A stretch of DNA of 64,000 nt from Hyphomicrobiales bacterium (GTDB taxonomy: Bacteria > Pseudomonadota > Alphaproteobacteria > Rhizobiales > Xanthobacteraceae): assembly GCA_017305535.1 (NCBI GenBank), contig JAFKKN010000001.1, forward strand, positions 421,145 through 485,144, in the 5' to 3' direction. The notes beneath the pieces are model-generated. The model worked only from the letters and a program-made list of their open reading frames with translations, was not told the origin of the DNA and did not search any database. Both the position numbers and the translations under genes were made by a program. How positions within the stretch are numbered: the first letter of the stretch is position 1; every line of letters begins with the position of its first letter. This document shows, piece after piece, positions 27,659 to 37,810 of the stretch.

Positions 27659-28462
27659 ATGACCAAAAAGGCTGGGAAAATCCGTCTCGGCATCGGTGGC
27701 TGGACGTTCGCCCCATGGCGCGGGGTGTTTTATCCCGACAAGCTTCCGCAGGCGAAGGAGCTCTCCTATGCCGCCAGCCACCTCACCTCGATTGAGATCA
27801 ACGGCACTTATTACGGCTCGCAGAAGCCCGCGAGCTATCGCAAGTGGGCCAGCGAGGTTCCCGACGGATTTGTGTTCTCGCTGAAAGGCCCGCGCTTCGC
27901 CACCAATCGCCGGGTGCTGGCCGAGGCCGGCGATTCGATCAAACGGTTCTACGATTCCGGCGTGCTCGAACTGGGCGACCGTCTCGGCCCGGTGCTGTGG
28001 CAGTTCGCGCCGACCAAGAAATTCGACGAAGCGGATTTTGGCGCGTTCCTCGAATTGCTGCCGCGCGAACTCGATGGGCGCGCGTTGCGCCACGTCGTCG
28101 AAGTGCGCCACGAGAGCTTTTGCGCGCCCGACTTCGTCGCGCTGCTGCGGCAATTCGAAATCCCCGTGGTGTTTTCGGAGCACGCCACCTACCCGGCGAT
28201 CGCCGACGTGATCGGCGACTTCGTTTATGCGCGATTGCAGAAGGGGCGCGACGACATCGAGACCGGCTATCCGCCGAAGGCGCTCGACGCCTGGGCCACG
28301 CGATTGGAAACCTGGGCCGCCGGCGGCGAGCCAGACGACCTGCCTCGCATGGGACCGGCCATACGCAAAAAGCAGCCGCGCGACGTGTTCGCCTACGTCA
28401 TCCACGAGGGCAAGGTGCGCGCGCCAGCCGCCGCGATGGCCTTGATCGAGCGGGTGGGTTGA
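27659..28462 (+). CDS. DUF72 (YecE-like) TIM-barrel protein
   Basis: A 267-residue soluble protein of the DUF72/YecE family. Markers are LGIGGWTFAPWRGVFYP at residues 10-26, LTSIEINGTYYGSQKPASYRKWASEVPDGFVFSLKGPRF, LGPVLWQFAPT, and VEVRHESF. The fold is a TIM barrel resembling sugar-isomerase or endonuclease IV types. No enzymatic activity is established. It is divergent from the glycosyltransferase pair and followed by bcsS, 140 bases away. Family call secure, function open. Confidence 0.92.
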   Translation: MTKKAGKIRLGIGGWTFAPWRGVFYPDKLPQAKELSYAASHLTSIEINGTYYGSQKPASYRKWASEVPDGFVFSLKGPRFATNRRVLAEAGDSIKRFYDSGVLELGDRLGPVLWQFAPTKKFDEADFGAFLELLPRELDGRALRHVVEVRHESFCAPDFVALLRQFEIPVVFSEHATYPAIADVIGDFVYARLQKGRDDIETGYPPKALDAWATRLETWAAGGEPDDLPRMGPAIRKKQPRDVFAYVIHEGKVRAPAAAMALIERVG

Positions 28463-28571
28463 GGCCAGCCCGACGGCATGCGGGAAGGTAAATTTTAACT
28501 CAAGTTCCCTGAACGTTCTGGTTGCGGGGCTGGACCAGAGCACAACGCTAGGCTTCACTCTCATAAGTAAT

Positions 28572-28590
28572 TCTACGTACATGACGTAGA
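28572..28590. promoter_or_regulatory. Perfect 7-bp palindrome overlapping the bcsS ribosome-binding region
   Basis: TCTACGT (28572-28578), centre ACATG, ACGTAGA (28584-28590). The right arm runs into the agagg that precedes the bcsS start. It could be an operator or a hairpin that hides the ribosome site. Confidence 0.5.
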
Positions 28591-28602
28591 GGCGTGAGCG
28601 TG

Positions 28603-29358
28603 ATGCCGGGGTTGCGAAACCTGAGTTGGGGCTACGTTATCGCTGCGGCTCTCCTCGCTTGCAAACCCGGCACTGCGTCCGCGCAAACGCCAGCCTCCTC
28701 GGCACCCGATGACCTGATCGGAGGCGCGACACCTGAACGTTTCCTCTTCTATAGCGGGTTCGATCTCTGGAACTTCGGTTATGCAGGCTATGTCGGCGCA
28801 CAGTGGGCGCCGGACTCGCTGAACAGCGATGGCTTTGTTCTCAGCGCATTTGTCTCGGACGGCGTCGAGCGTTTCGATACGCCGACGACACGTTACCGGA
28901 CCAGCATTTTTCGTGCGTCGATCCTTCCCGGCTGGCGCTTGAAACGCGAAAACCTCGAAGTGAAGGTGTTCGCCGGTCCGGACTTCGAATACGACGCCTT
29001 CTCGCCAGTGCAGGCCTACAGCCGGCCATACCGCAACAGCGTCGGGGCGCGGGCCGCAGTCGACCTCTGGTGGGAGCCAACCGCTGTCACGATGCTGTCG
29101 GCGTCAGCTTCTGCAACCACCATCGCCAGCGGCTTCAGCGCACGGATCGCCGGCGGCTGGCGCGTGCTCGACACCGGCTGGGCTGGTCCGGAGATCGCGA
29201 TGTCATCCGATCGCTTCAGCGAGCAGTATCGCGTCGGCGCGCATCTCACCGGCTTGCGCACGGGCGCATTCGAATGGTCGCTCGCCGCCGGCTACGTACA
29301 GGACAGTTTTCGTCGCGGTGGCATGTATGGCCGGATCAGCGTGCTAACGCGGCGCTGA
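28603..29358 (+). CDS. bcsS: Cellulose biosynthesis protein BcsS-like
   Basis: Exported protein of about 251 residues of the BcsS family (PF17036-type), predicted to be an outer-membrane beta-barrel. A signal peptide ends near GTASAQTPA. The mature part starts with FLFYSGFDLWNFGYAGYVGAQWAP, a typical first strand pair, and continues as amphipathic strands to the terminal strand GGMYGRISVLTRR. BcsS occurs with alphaproteobacterial cellulose genes, but none (bcsA, bcsB) is in this window, so it is an orphan copy and may serve another polysaccharide. Start codons GTG 28594, GTG 28600 and ATG 28603 are all in frame. The agagg at 28588-28592 suits 28600 or 28603 best. Confidence 0.8.
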   Translation: MPGLRNLSWGYVIAAALLACKPGTASAQTPASSAPDDLIGGATPERFLFYSGFDLWNFGYAGYVGAQWAPDSLNSDGFVLSAFVSDGVERFDTPTTRYRTSIFRASILPGWRLKRENLEVKVFAGPDFEYDAFSPVQAYSRPYRNSVGARAAVDLWWEPTAVTMLSASASATTIASGFSARIAGGWRVLDTGWAGPEIAMSSDRFSEQYRVGAHLTGLRTGAFEWSLAAGYVQDSFRRGGMYGRISVLTRR

Positions 29359-29381
29359 ACCCACGGAGCTGACTGACCACC

Positions 29382-30773
29382 CTAAGCAGATTTGCGCACT
29401 GCGTTGTCGACCAGCGTTTTGCCGAGCGACCAGATCGCGCCCGGCACCTGATGACTCGCCGCGATGGTGGTATCGAATGCACTCTCGATCCACTTACAGT
29501 CGTCAGCAGTCACCGTCAGCGACGGCAACAGCTTGACGGTGTGGCTGCCATGGCCCGCCACCTGCGTCAGGATCTTGTGATCCTTAAACAGCGGCACGGT
29601 GATCAATTGACAGAACAGCCCCTTGTTGGCGCTCTCCAGTAAATTCCACGCGGCCTTGAGACGGAACGACTTCGGCGGCCCGAATTCGACGCCGATCATC
29701 AATCCCTTGCCGCGAACGTCCTTGAACATCTCGTAGCGCGGGATCATCGCCGACAGCGCGGTGATCAGTTGCTCGCCACGCTCCGCCGCGTTCTCGATCA
29801 ACTTCTCGGCTTCCATCACTTCCAGCGTGGCAATGCCGGCCGCCATCGCCAGATCGTTCTTGGCAAAGGTCGAGCCGTGCACCACCGCGCGATCCATGCG
29901 GTTGAAGATCTTGTCGAAGATACTCTTGCGCGTCAGCACCGCGCCGACCGGAACGTGACCGCCGGACAGCGACTTCGAGAGCAGGACCATGTCGGGTTCG
30001 ACGTTCCAGTGCTCGACCGCGAGAAACTTGCCGGTGCGGCCCATGCCGCTCTGAATTTCGTCGGCGACCATGATGGTGCCGTAACGGCGACAAAGCGCCG
30101 CAGCACCGGGCAGGAAATCGTCGGACGGCATGTTGACGCCCTTGCCCTGGATCGGCTCGACAATGAAGGCCGCGACCTGACGCGTCGACAGCGCCTGTTC
30201 CAGCGCGGCGAGATCGTTGAACGGCACCACGTTGCAATCCGGCAGCAGCGGCCCGAAGCCACCGCGGAAATTATTGTCGGCGGTCAGCGACAGCGAACCA
30301 TAAGTCAGACCATGATAGCCGTGGTCGCAGTAGACGATACCCTGACGTCCAGTCGCACCGCGCGCGAACTTGATCGCGGCCTCGACGCATTCGGTGCCGG
30401 AATTGGCGAAGAAGACTTTCTCGAGATACGGCACGCGCGCAAGCAGCCGTTCCGCGAGAATGCCGGCGAGCGTCGAGACATCCATCTGCACGAGATTGGG
30501 CAGATCGGCATCGAGCACGCTCTTGAGCGCCTGACGCAACGCCGGATGGTTCCGCCCGACGGCGAACACGCCGAACCCGCTCAGGAGATCGAGATAACGC
30601 GCGCCCTCGCGGTCGAACAGATACTGTCCCTCACCGCGCTTGAACCCGACATCGTATCCGATCGTCTTAAGAACCCGGACGAGTTGTTCGTTGAGATAGC
30701 GCGTGTGCAGCGAACTGCGCTCCGCCTCGCGATCCACAAACATCTCGGAAACGTCTAGATTTGAATATACCAT
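29382..30773 (-). CDS. hpnO: Hopanoid biosynthesis aminotransferase HpnO
   Basis: Class III PLP-dependent aminotransferase, 463 residues, that converts the ribosyl side chain of hopanoids into aminobacteriohopanetriol. The PLP site has VADEIQSGMGRTGKF and LLSKSLSGGHVPVGAV with the Schiff-base lysine. DLLSGFGVFAVGRNHP and FFANSGTECVEAAIKFARG are the usual class III landmarks. Resemblance alone could suggest an ornithine or acetylornithine enzyme, but the unusually long N-terminal segment (MVYSNLDVSEMFVDREAERSS) and the position beside hpnN and hpnH support HpnO. It is divergent from the DUF2147 gene across about 100 bases that must hold both promoters. Confidence 0.9.
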   Translation of the reverse strand: MVYSNLDVSEMFVDREAERSSLHTRYLNEQLVRVLKTIGYDVGFKRGEGQYLFDREGARYLDLLSGFGVFAVGRNHPALRQALKSVLDADLPNLVQMDVSTLAGILAERLLARVPYLEKVFFANSGTECVEAAIKFARGATGRQGIVYCDHGYHGLTYGSLSLTADNNFRGGFGPLLPDCNVVPFNDLAALEQALSTRQVAAFIVEPIQGKGVNMPSDDFLPGAAALCRRYGTIMVADEIQSGMGRTGKFLAVEHWNVEPDMVLLSKSLSGGHVPVGAVLTRKSIFDKIFNRMDRAVVHGSTFAKNDLAMAAGIATLEVMEAEKLIENAAERGEQLITALSAMIPRYEMFKDVRGKGLMIGVEFGPPKSFRLKAAWNLLESANKGLFCQLITVPLFKDHKILTQVAGHGSHTVKLLPSLTVTADDCKWIESAFDTTIAASHQVPGAIWSLGKTLVDNAVRKSA

Positions 30774-30873
30774 CGTCTACATATTTCGATTGATGTGCTG
30801 CGCGTCAATAAAAAAGCCCGTTATGGCGTCTTCGATTCTCCGCAGCCAAACTGGTCAAATCACAGGGTTCACC

Positions 30874-31518
30874 ATGTTGCAGTCTCCCCGGTTCACCAAG
30901 CACATTCTGGCCTACTGTGGCTTTCTTCTGGCCGTCAGTATGACGCCGGCAATGGCTGGCGACCCGACCGGTGACTGGCGTGTCGAGGATGGCGTCGCCA
31001 ACATCCGAGTCGCGGCATGCCACGGTAGCATGTGGGGGGCCGTCGCATGGGAGAAAATCCCGGGCGGCCGCGACAAGAACAATCCCGATGCCGCAAAGCA
31101 ATCGCGGCCGACGCTCGGAATGCCGATCCTGCTCAACATGAAAAAGAAGAGCGGCGCCGATCAGTGGGAAGGGCAAATCTATAACGCGAAGGACGGCAAG
31201 TTCTATGACTCCACGATGACATTGAGCAATCCGAACCAGCTCGAAATCGAAGGATGCGTACTCGGCATCCTGTGCGGCGGCCAGACCTGGACGCGCGTGA
31301 GCGGACCCATTCCGAGCAGCCCGTCCAATTCGGCGGCAGCCGATCCAGCCGCAAAGCCAACCCCCGCCGCCAAGGGTCATCAGTCCTCAGCGGCGAAAAA
31401 TGCCGGCAAGGCCCCGCCGAAAACCGTTGGTCAGAAGGGCGCGGCGAAGACGAACGAAGCAACCGATCCCGTCGGCGATATTTGCCTACTTCCCGACATC
31501 GCGCGGACGACCCATTAG
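30874..31518 (+). CDS. DUF2147 exported protein
   Basis: A 214-residue protein with a signal peptide (ILAYCGFLLAVSMTPAMAG) and a DUF2147 domain from about residue 30: GDWRVEDGVANIRVAACHG...LWGA-type strand, then WEGQIYNAKDGKFYDSTMTL and LEIEGCVLGILCGGQTWTRV. The rest, about 70 residues, is a Pro/Ala/Lys-rich disordered tail. DUF2147 proteins are periplasmic or outer-membrane associated, with no defined role. ATG 30874 is preferred; an upstream in-frame ATG at 30823 would give an awkward leader. Its last 33 bases (31486-31518) overlap the end of hpnN on the other strand, and it is divergent from hpnO, so it sits tightly inside the hopanoid locus. Confidence 0.8.
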   Translation: MLQSPRFTKHILAYCGFLLAVSMTPAMAGDPTGDWRVEDGVANIRVAACHGSMWGAVAWEKIPGGRDKNNPDAAKQSRPTLGMPILLNMKKKSGADQWEGQIYNAKDGKFYDSTMTLSNPNQLEIEGCVLGILCGGQTWTRVSGPIPSSPSNSAAADPAAKPTPAAKGHQSSAAKNAGKAPPKTVGQKGAAKTNEATDPVGDICLLPDIARTTH

Positions 31519-34074
31519 CGCCGGCTGGAACAGCAGCACGGCAGCAAGCGTCGTCACCAGCGACAGCGCCAGCAGCTTGCCCATGCTGGCCGTGCCGGGA
31601 TGGCTCGACAGCCAGAGGCTGCCGAACGCCGTCGCCGTGGTCAGCGCGCTGAAGAAGATCGCACGCGTCAGGCTCGATTGCAGCAGGTTGGTGTGCCCTG
31701 CCCGCCACGCCACCACGTAATAGATCTTGAACGCGACGCCGACGCCGAGCAGCAGCGGCAACGCGATGATGTTGGCGAAGTTGAGCGGCAGCCCGATCAG
31801 CACGCAGATTTCGAGCGTCAGCGCCCCCGCCACCAACAGCGGCACCAGCGTCATCAAGACATCGGTGATCCGTCGCAACGCGATCCACAACAGAATGCTG
31901 ATCGACAAGAGCGCCCAAAGACCTGCGTGAATGAACGCCTTCACGATGGTGTCGCCCGACTTCAGGATCGAAACCGGCCCGCCGATGGCGTTCGGCTCGG
32001 CCGCAAGCACCGCATCGGCAAAGTTGCGCAGGGTCTCGTTATCGTTGGAATCCCCCTTCGGCGAAACTTCGACACGCACCTGACCGTCGGCGGTCTTCCA
32101 CGATTTCACCAGATCCTGCGGAAGCGTCTGGAGGCTCACGGGCTGCGCCTGCAACGAGTTGCGCAACTGATCGAGCATGATCTTCAGCGGCGCGACGAAC
32201 ACCGCCTGCACCTTGTTGCGCACCGCTTCACTCGCCGCCGCCGTCTTTGCAAGCGCCTCAGCAAGGCGCCGCGCCGCGAGCGCGCCCGGGCCCTGCTGAT
32301 CGCCAGCGGTCTTACGCAGGCTCTCCACCGCACCCTTCAACGCGGCAACATTCTCGGCATCGGTCGGGGCTGCATCGACCTGATCGGGATTGATGGCCGG
32401 ATTGAGCACGCGCGCGCCATCCGCGATCAATTTCAATTTAGCCGGCTGGTCATCGGGCACGAAACTGTCGAGCGACATCGCGCGCAACACCTGCGGCAGC
32501 TTGGCGAGCTTCTCCTCGATCTGCTTCGCGGCCGCCTCGTTCGGCGCCATCACATTGATGGCGTTGGCGCCGGTGTTGGGGTCCTTGCGCAGATCGAGAT
32601 AGGTCGCGATGGATTCGACCTTCGGGTTGCGCAGGTGGATCGGATTGAAATCGAAGTGCAGGAAGTACAGCAGCGGCAGGCCGCCGACCACCAAAAGCAG
32701 CGTGCCGACGATAATCGGAACACGATGCTTCTCGAGGAAATGATCCACCGGCGCCAGGAATGCGTAGCCCACCGCGTCCTTTTCCCCGGGCGGATTGAGC
32801 AAGGTCAGCAGCGCCGGCAACACGGTGATGCTGGCGAAGAACGCCACCATCATGCCGACGCCAGCAATCACGCCGAGCTCGGACACGCCTTTATAGTCGG
32901 TCGGCAGGAACGACAGGAAGCCCGCCGCCGTCGCCACCGCCGCCAGCGAGAGCGGTACAGCGGAGCGCTTCGCCGCGCGCAACAGCGCGAAGCGCAGGTC
33001 GTCGTGCTTGAAACGTTCCGAACGATATCGAACGCTGTACTGGATACCGAAATCGACGCCGAGTCCGACGAACAGTACGGCGAACGCAATCGAGATCAGG
33101 TTCAGCGCGCCGACCATCATCAGACCGGCTGCGGTGGTGATCGCAAGACCAACCGCGAGCGTTGTCGCCACCGCGAAGATGATCTTCGGCGAGCGCAGCG
33201 CCAGCCAAAGAATGAACAGCACGACGAGTACGGTCCCGATACCGTTGACGAGCGCGCCTTCCTGTACGGTCGCGAACTCTTCATTGGCGATCGGCACCGG
33301 GCCGGTCAGGCGCACCCGTGCGCTATATTCGCCGGCGAGGTTGATATCACTCGCCGCCTTGCGGATCGCGTCGGTCGCGGCCTTGCCCGGTTCCAGTTCG
33401 TCGAAATTGAGGATCGGCTTGACCTCGATGAAGGCCCGCTTGTCGGCGTCGGTCAGCGGCTTGTCGCTGACCAGTCCACGCCAGGAGAAGGTTGCGTTGC
33501 CCTTGCCGAGCGCTTGCTCAACCGTCCCGGCAATGGTGTCGAGCGGACGCGCCGCCGAGTCGAGTGTAAACTGTCCGCGCTTCACGCCGGTCAGTGCGAT
33601 CTCCAGCGCGCCGGTCAATCCGCGCAGGCTGGGATCGCCGGCAATCACTTCGAGCAAAGGCGCGGCCGACTGAAACTGACCAGTGATTTGCGCGACTTCG
33701 GCGGTCGGCAGGAACAGCAATCCATTCTTTTCAAAGAACGAACCGCCGCCGAGACGCTGCACCGATTCAAAATTGACGTGGTTCTCCTGAAGCTTTTTCT
33801 CCAGTGCCGCACCGGCCGCGCTTGCGAATTCCGGCGTCGGCGCTTCCACCACCGCGATGATCAGCCGCTCCTGATCGAATGCCTTCTCGAAAGCGATATC
33901 GCGTTGCCGCCAGTCGAGATTCGGTGAAATCAGCTTGTTGATGTCGGTGTTGATGGCAAAGTTCTGGACGGCATAGACACCCGCGAACGCCGTCCCGAGG
34001 ACGGCAACCAATACGGTCGGAATCGCAAATCGCGTACAAAATCCGACGATCGAAACAACGAAGCGTGTCAGCAC
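31486..34074 (-). CDS. hpnN: Hopanoid transporter HpnN (RND superfamily)
   Basis: Inner-membrane RND protein of about 862 residues that carries hopanoids from the inner to the outer membrane. The topology is typical: one N-terminal helix (FVVSIVGFCTRFAIPTVLVAVLG), a large periplasmic loop, then blocks of five helices twice. SIAFAVLFVGLGVDFGIQYSVRYRSERFKHDDL is the conserved helix-4 region with its Asp pair. The N-terminal QNFAINTDINKLISPNLDWRQRDIAFEKAFDQE is a strong HpnN marker. The start is uncertain: GTG 34074 gives MLTRFVV, which fits the family; TTG 34095 is in frame and would add seven residues; neither has a clear ribosome site. It is convergent with, and overlaps, the DUF2147 gene. 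Confidence 0.93.
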   Translation of the reverse strand: MLTRFVVSIVGFCTRFAIPTVLVAVLGTAFAGVYAVQNFAINTDINKLISPNLDWRQRDIAFEKAFDQERLIIAVVEAPTPEFASAAGAALEKKLQENHVNFESVQRLGGGSFFEKNGLLFLPTAEVAQITGQFQSAAPLLEVIAGDPSLRGLTGALEIALTGVKRGQFTLDSAARPLDTIAGTVEQALGKGNATFSWRGLVSDKPLTDADKRAFIEVKPILNFDELEPGKAATDAIRKAASDINLAGEYSARVRLTGPVPIANEEFATVQEGALVNGIGTVLVVLFILWLALRSPKIIFAVATTLAVGLAITTAAGLMMVGALNLISIAFAVLFVGLGVDFGIQYSVRYRSERFKHDDLRFALLRAAKRSAVPLSLAAVATAAGFLSFLPTDYKGVSELGVIAGVGMMVAFFASITVLPALLTLLNPPGEKDAVGYAFLAPVDHFLEKHRVPIIVGTLLLVVGGLPLLYFLHFDFNPIHLRNPKVESIATYLDLRKDPNTGANAINVMAPNEAAAKQIEEKLAKLPQVLRAMSLDSFVPDDQPAKLKLIADGARVLNPAINPDQVDAAPTDAENVAALKGAVESLRKTAGDQQGPGALAARRLAEALAKTAAASEAVRNKVQAVFVAPLKIMLDQLRNSLQAQPVSLQTLPQDLVKSWKTADGQVRVEVSPKGDSNDNETLRNFADAVLAAEPNAIGGPVSILKSGDTIVKAFIHAGLWALLSISILLWIALRRITDVLMTLVPLLVAGALTLEICVLIGLPLNFANIIALPLLLGVGVAFKIYYVVAWRAGHTNLLQSSLTRAIFFSALTTATAFGSLWLSSHPGTASMGKLLALSLVTTLAAVLLFQPALMGRPRDVGK

Positions 34075-34594
34075 GGTCTTTCTTTCTTTTGGCAACCAGC
34101 GATGGATGCGGGAATCGAAATACGTTCAACGCGGGGCTGTCTTACCAAACTTCAGATTTGAAGAAATGTTCGACCGCGAGCACTGCGACGACGCGATGTG
34201 ACTTTCCCTAAAGACATTTACGGTCGTTTGGCCGGGGAACGTTCGAGCGACTCCGGCCTATGACACGCGGCCTATATACGAGGTTCATCGCCCATCCAAA
34301 TGAGCGGCGGCGATTTGTCGCCTGCCGTGAAATGGCCGCGACGCCATCGCGGGAACCGAATAGTCAGGACTAAATGGCGGCAAGATGACGGGAACCGGCG
34401 GCTTCGATCTTCGGGAGAACCATAATATAATACCGCACTCCGGTAACCATCTCGTCAACTGCGTGACCTACATCGACACCATCGTTTGGTTGCACCCGAC
34501 TGAACCCTTATATGGCGGGGAGCGACTAATAGCTCTCGTTCCTATCCCATGGAGAACCCGATGCGCATGGCGCATCCTGGCTGAAGGTCCCACA
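34075..34594. other. Gap between hpnN and ispH
   Basis: About 520 bases between divergent hpnN and ispH starts. It must carry both promoters and is less GC-rich than the genes beside it (for example ataatataatacc near 34422). Open frames here are short or lack a start signal; the frame of ispH stays open back to 34385, but family similarity begins only at 34595. I found no firm -35/-10 pair. Confidence 0.5.
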
Positions 34595-35530
34595 ATGGAA
34601 GTTTTTCTCGCTCAACCCCGAGGGTTTTGCGCCGGTGTCGTGCGCGCCATCGAGATTGTCGAACGTGCTCTCGAGAAATACGGCCCTCCCGTCTATGTCC
34701 GGCACGAAATCGTTCACAACAAGTACGTCGTTGAAAGCCTGAAGGCCAAGGGAGCCATTTTCGTCGAAGACCTCGACGAAGTTCCACCCAACGCCGTCAC
34801 GGTTTTCTCCGCCCACGGCGTAGCTAAAAGCGTCGAGGAGGAAGCCGCCAGTCGCGGATTACCGGTCCTCAATGCAACCTGTCCGCTAGTGACGAAAGTT
34901 CACAACCAGGGCAAGCGGTATATGTCCAAGGGCCGGATCGTCGTTCTGATCGGCCATGAGAGCCACCCCGAGGTGGTCGGAACCATGGGGCAGGTCCCCG
35001 GCCCGGTCCTGCTGGTGCAGAACGTCGCGGATGTCGCGGCCCTCGACCTGCCGGCGGATGCCCCGGTTGCCTACATCACGCAAACGACGTTGAGCGTCGA
35101 TGACACCAAGGACATCATCGCCGCGCTCCAGGCCCGATTTACAGATATTCAAGGCCCGGATACCCGGGATATCTGCTATGCGACACAAAATCGTCAATCT
35201 GCTGTAAGAGACCTCAGCAAGCTCGTGGACGTTATCCTCGTGGTCGGCGCGACAAACAGCTCAAATTCGAACCGTTTGCGTGAGATCGGAGCCGAGGCCG
35301 GCGTCCCAAGCTATCTCATCGCGGATGGCAGCGAACTAAATCCCGATTGGCTGGCGAACGCAAAAGCTGTAGGCATCACCGCTGGTGCTTCGGCTCCCGA
35401 AGTGCTGGTGGACGACGTGATCGAGACGCTACGGCGAATCGGTCCGGTGGCCGTATCGGTACTGCCCGGCCGCGAGGAGAACATCGAATTCCGGCTTCCC
35501 GCCGAATTGACACGGGCCGACGTCGCCTGA
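34595..35530 (+). CDS. ispH: 4-hydroxy-3-methylbut-2-enyl diphosphate reductase
   Basis: Last enzyme of the MEP pathway: it reduces HMBPP to IPP and DMAPP, using a [4Fe-4S] cluster. The 311-residue length is normal. The three cluster cysteines are C12 ([16 protein letters not shown]), C96 ([11 protein letters not shown]) and C194 ([10 protein letters not shown]). EIVHN with the conserved His, and SAHGVA, are also present. ATG 34595 has GAAGG seven bases upstream and begins exactly at the family's conserved [12 protein letters not shown]. It precedes hpnH by 36 bases on the same strand, so precursor supply and hopanoid extension are probably cotranscribed. Confidence 0.97.
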   Translation: MEVFLAQPRGFCAGVVRAIEIVERALEKYGPPVYVRHEIVHNKYVVESLKAKGAIFVEDLDEVPPNAVTVFSAHGVAKSVEEEAASRGLPVLNATCPLVTKVHNQGKRYMSKGRIVVLIGHESHPEVVGTMGQVPGPVLLVQNVADVAALDLPADAPVAYITQTTLSVDDTKDIIAALQARFTDIQGPDTRDICYATQNRQSAVRDLSKLVDVILVVGATNSSNSNRLREIGAEAGVPSYLIADGSELNPDWLANAKAVGITAGASAPEVLVDDVIETLRRIGPVAVSVLPGREENIEFRLPAELTRADVA

Positions 35531-35566
35531 CGGCGAGATGTGGTGCGGCCAGAAAGAACCTTGAGA

Positions 35567-36733
<1,167 letters not shown>

Positions 36734-36764
36734 GCGGCTGCCTGTCCTTCAATATCTAAATCTC

Positions 36765-36809
36765 AACAAGCCTCGCTTCCGGCAGACTGGAAGCGAGGCT
36801 TGTTATTTT
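36765..36809 (+). terminator. Intrinsic terminator of ispH-hpnH
   Basis: A perfect 16-bp stem: aacaagcctcgcttcc (36765-36780) with ggaagcgaggcttgtt (36789-36804), an 8-base loop, then atttt. As hpnG runs convergently from the other side, it may also stop that transcript. Confidence 0.95.
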
Positions 36810-36833
36810 AGATCACGATGTATTCGGCCTCGC

Positions 36834-36919
36834 CGTCATGCCCGGCCTTGTGCCGGGCATCCACGTCTTTGGAGACTCCACAAAAAATGTGAATGGCCGG
36901 GGCAAGCCCGGCCATGACG
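36834..36919. repeat. Family B repeat, complete
   Basis: Two palindromes, cgtcatgcccggccttgtgc...gggcat and gaatggccggggcaagcccggccatgacg, joined by ccacgtctttggagactcc. It closely resembles 57273-57360. It lies between the convergent hpnH and hpnG genes. Confidence 0.85.
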
Positions 36920-36982
36920 AAAATTGGAGCTTTTGCCACGACGACCAAAAGGCCTCAAGGCTCAACCGCTTAGGCGGGTATC

Positions 36983-37810
36983 TTAGGAACCCGCCGCAGC
37001 GAGCCGACGGCCGATCGCCGAAATGGCCGGCGCGGCCTCCGCAGGCCGTCGCGCAGCGGCGTGATTGCGGTTGTGGTGAGCCTGCGAGAACACCGTGGTC
37101 CGCTGCATCATCAGTGCCGGCTGGCAACCGCGCAGGCTGCGCAAAGCGCGATTGAAATCGCGTCCGGTCGCCATCAGCGCACGGACCACCATCGGATTGC
37201 GCGCGATGCCTCGCAGCACGGCACCCAGATTGATATTGCCGTCCGGCTTGACGGCGTTGACGGCCAGTGCCGGAAGCGAACGGGTCGCCGGGTCGCTGAT
37301 CACGCGCAAGGCGGCAAACGGCAAACCCGATTCGGTCGCGTACGCAGCAGCAATGTGGCTTTCCATATCGACAGCGGCAGCGCCAGTCTCGCGGCGCAGC
37401 GCGGCCTTGGCCGAGCGCGCCGGCACAACCTGTTCGACGCCGACCAGGCGTGCGCGAACGATCCGCCGTCCGCCAAGCCCCTCGTCGTCGATCAATTCCT
37501 CGCTGAGCGCAGCACCGGCCAGCCAGGTCTGGCGACCGGCCGTCACTTCGCTGGCGACCACGACGTCGCCTGATTCCAGTTCGGGATCGAGGCCACCGGC
37601 CACGCCAAAACTGATCACGCCGCGAACCGTGCCGGGATCGAATCCCGACAGAAGCGACCGAAGCTGGGTCGGATTACTGCTGCTGCAAATGACGGTCATA
37701 CCGGGGCCCGCGGCAATGCGCGCCTCCTGCATCAGACCAGTCACGATCAGGACGGGCCGCGAGTCGAATTCACCCGCAGGCACAAATCCGTCCCCTGTCC
37801 CCAAGATCAC
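36983..37810 (-). CDS. hpnG: Hopanoid nucleosidase/phosphorylase HpnG
   Basis: Removes adenine from adenosyl-hopane to give the ribosyl hopane. It belongs to the nucleoside phosphorylase/nucleosidase superfamily. Seen: VLIVTGLMQEARIAAGPGMTVICSSSN (substrate loop), GVISFGVAGGLDPELESGDVVVASEV, AAAVDMESHIAAAYA with the ribose-binding Met-Glu, and RVISDPATRSLP with the catalytic Asp. The start is GTG at 37810: it overlaps the shc stop (GTGA) and has AGGGG seven bases upstream, so translation is coupled to shc. The frame is open upstream, but that part is antisense or duplicate reading inside shc. About 275 residues. The C-terminal 40 residues are His/Arg/Ala-rich and probably disordered. Confidence 0.93.
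   Translation of the reverse strand: MILGTGDGFVPAGEFDSRPVLIVTGLMQEARIAAGPGMTVICSSSNPTQLRSLLSGFDPGTVRGVISFGVAGGLDPELESGDVVVASEVTAGRQTWLAGAALSEELIDDEGLGGRRIVRARLVGVEQVVPARSAKAALRRETGAAAVDMESHIAAAYATESGLPFAALRVISDPATRSLPALAVNAVKPDGNINLGAVLRGIARNPMVVRALMATGRDFNRALRSLRGCQPALMMQRTTVFSQAHHNRNHAAARRPAEAAPAISAIGRRLAAAGS

Noticed and set aside
31600-33927. Very long open frame (about 775 codons) on the + strand opposite hpnN
   Set aside because: It is exactly antisense to a well-supported membrane transporter, its product is rich in Arg, His, Gln and Asp with no domain, and it reflects GC-rich codon bias in hpnN.
34486-34513. Sigma-70 promoter for ispH (ttggtt, 16 bases, ttatat)
   Set aside because: Only three of six bases fit the -35 consensus; such matches are expected by chance in this AT-richer gap.
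36834-36919. Repeat considered as CRISPR or as a terminator
   Set aside because: There is no regular repeat-spacer array, and the hairpins have no T-run; the same block occurs at other unrelated sites.
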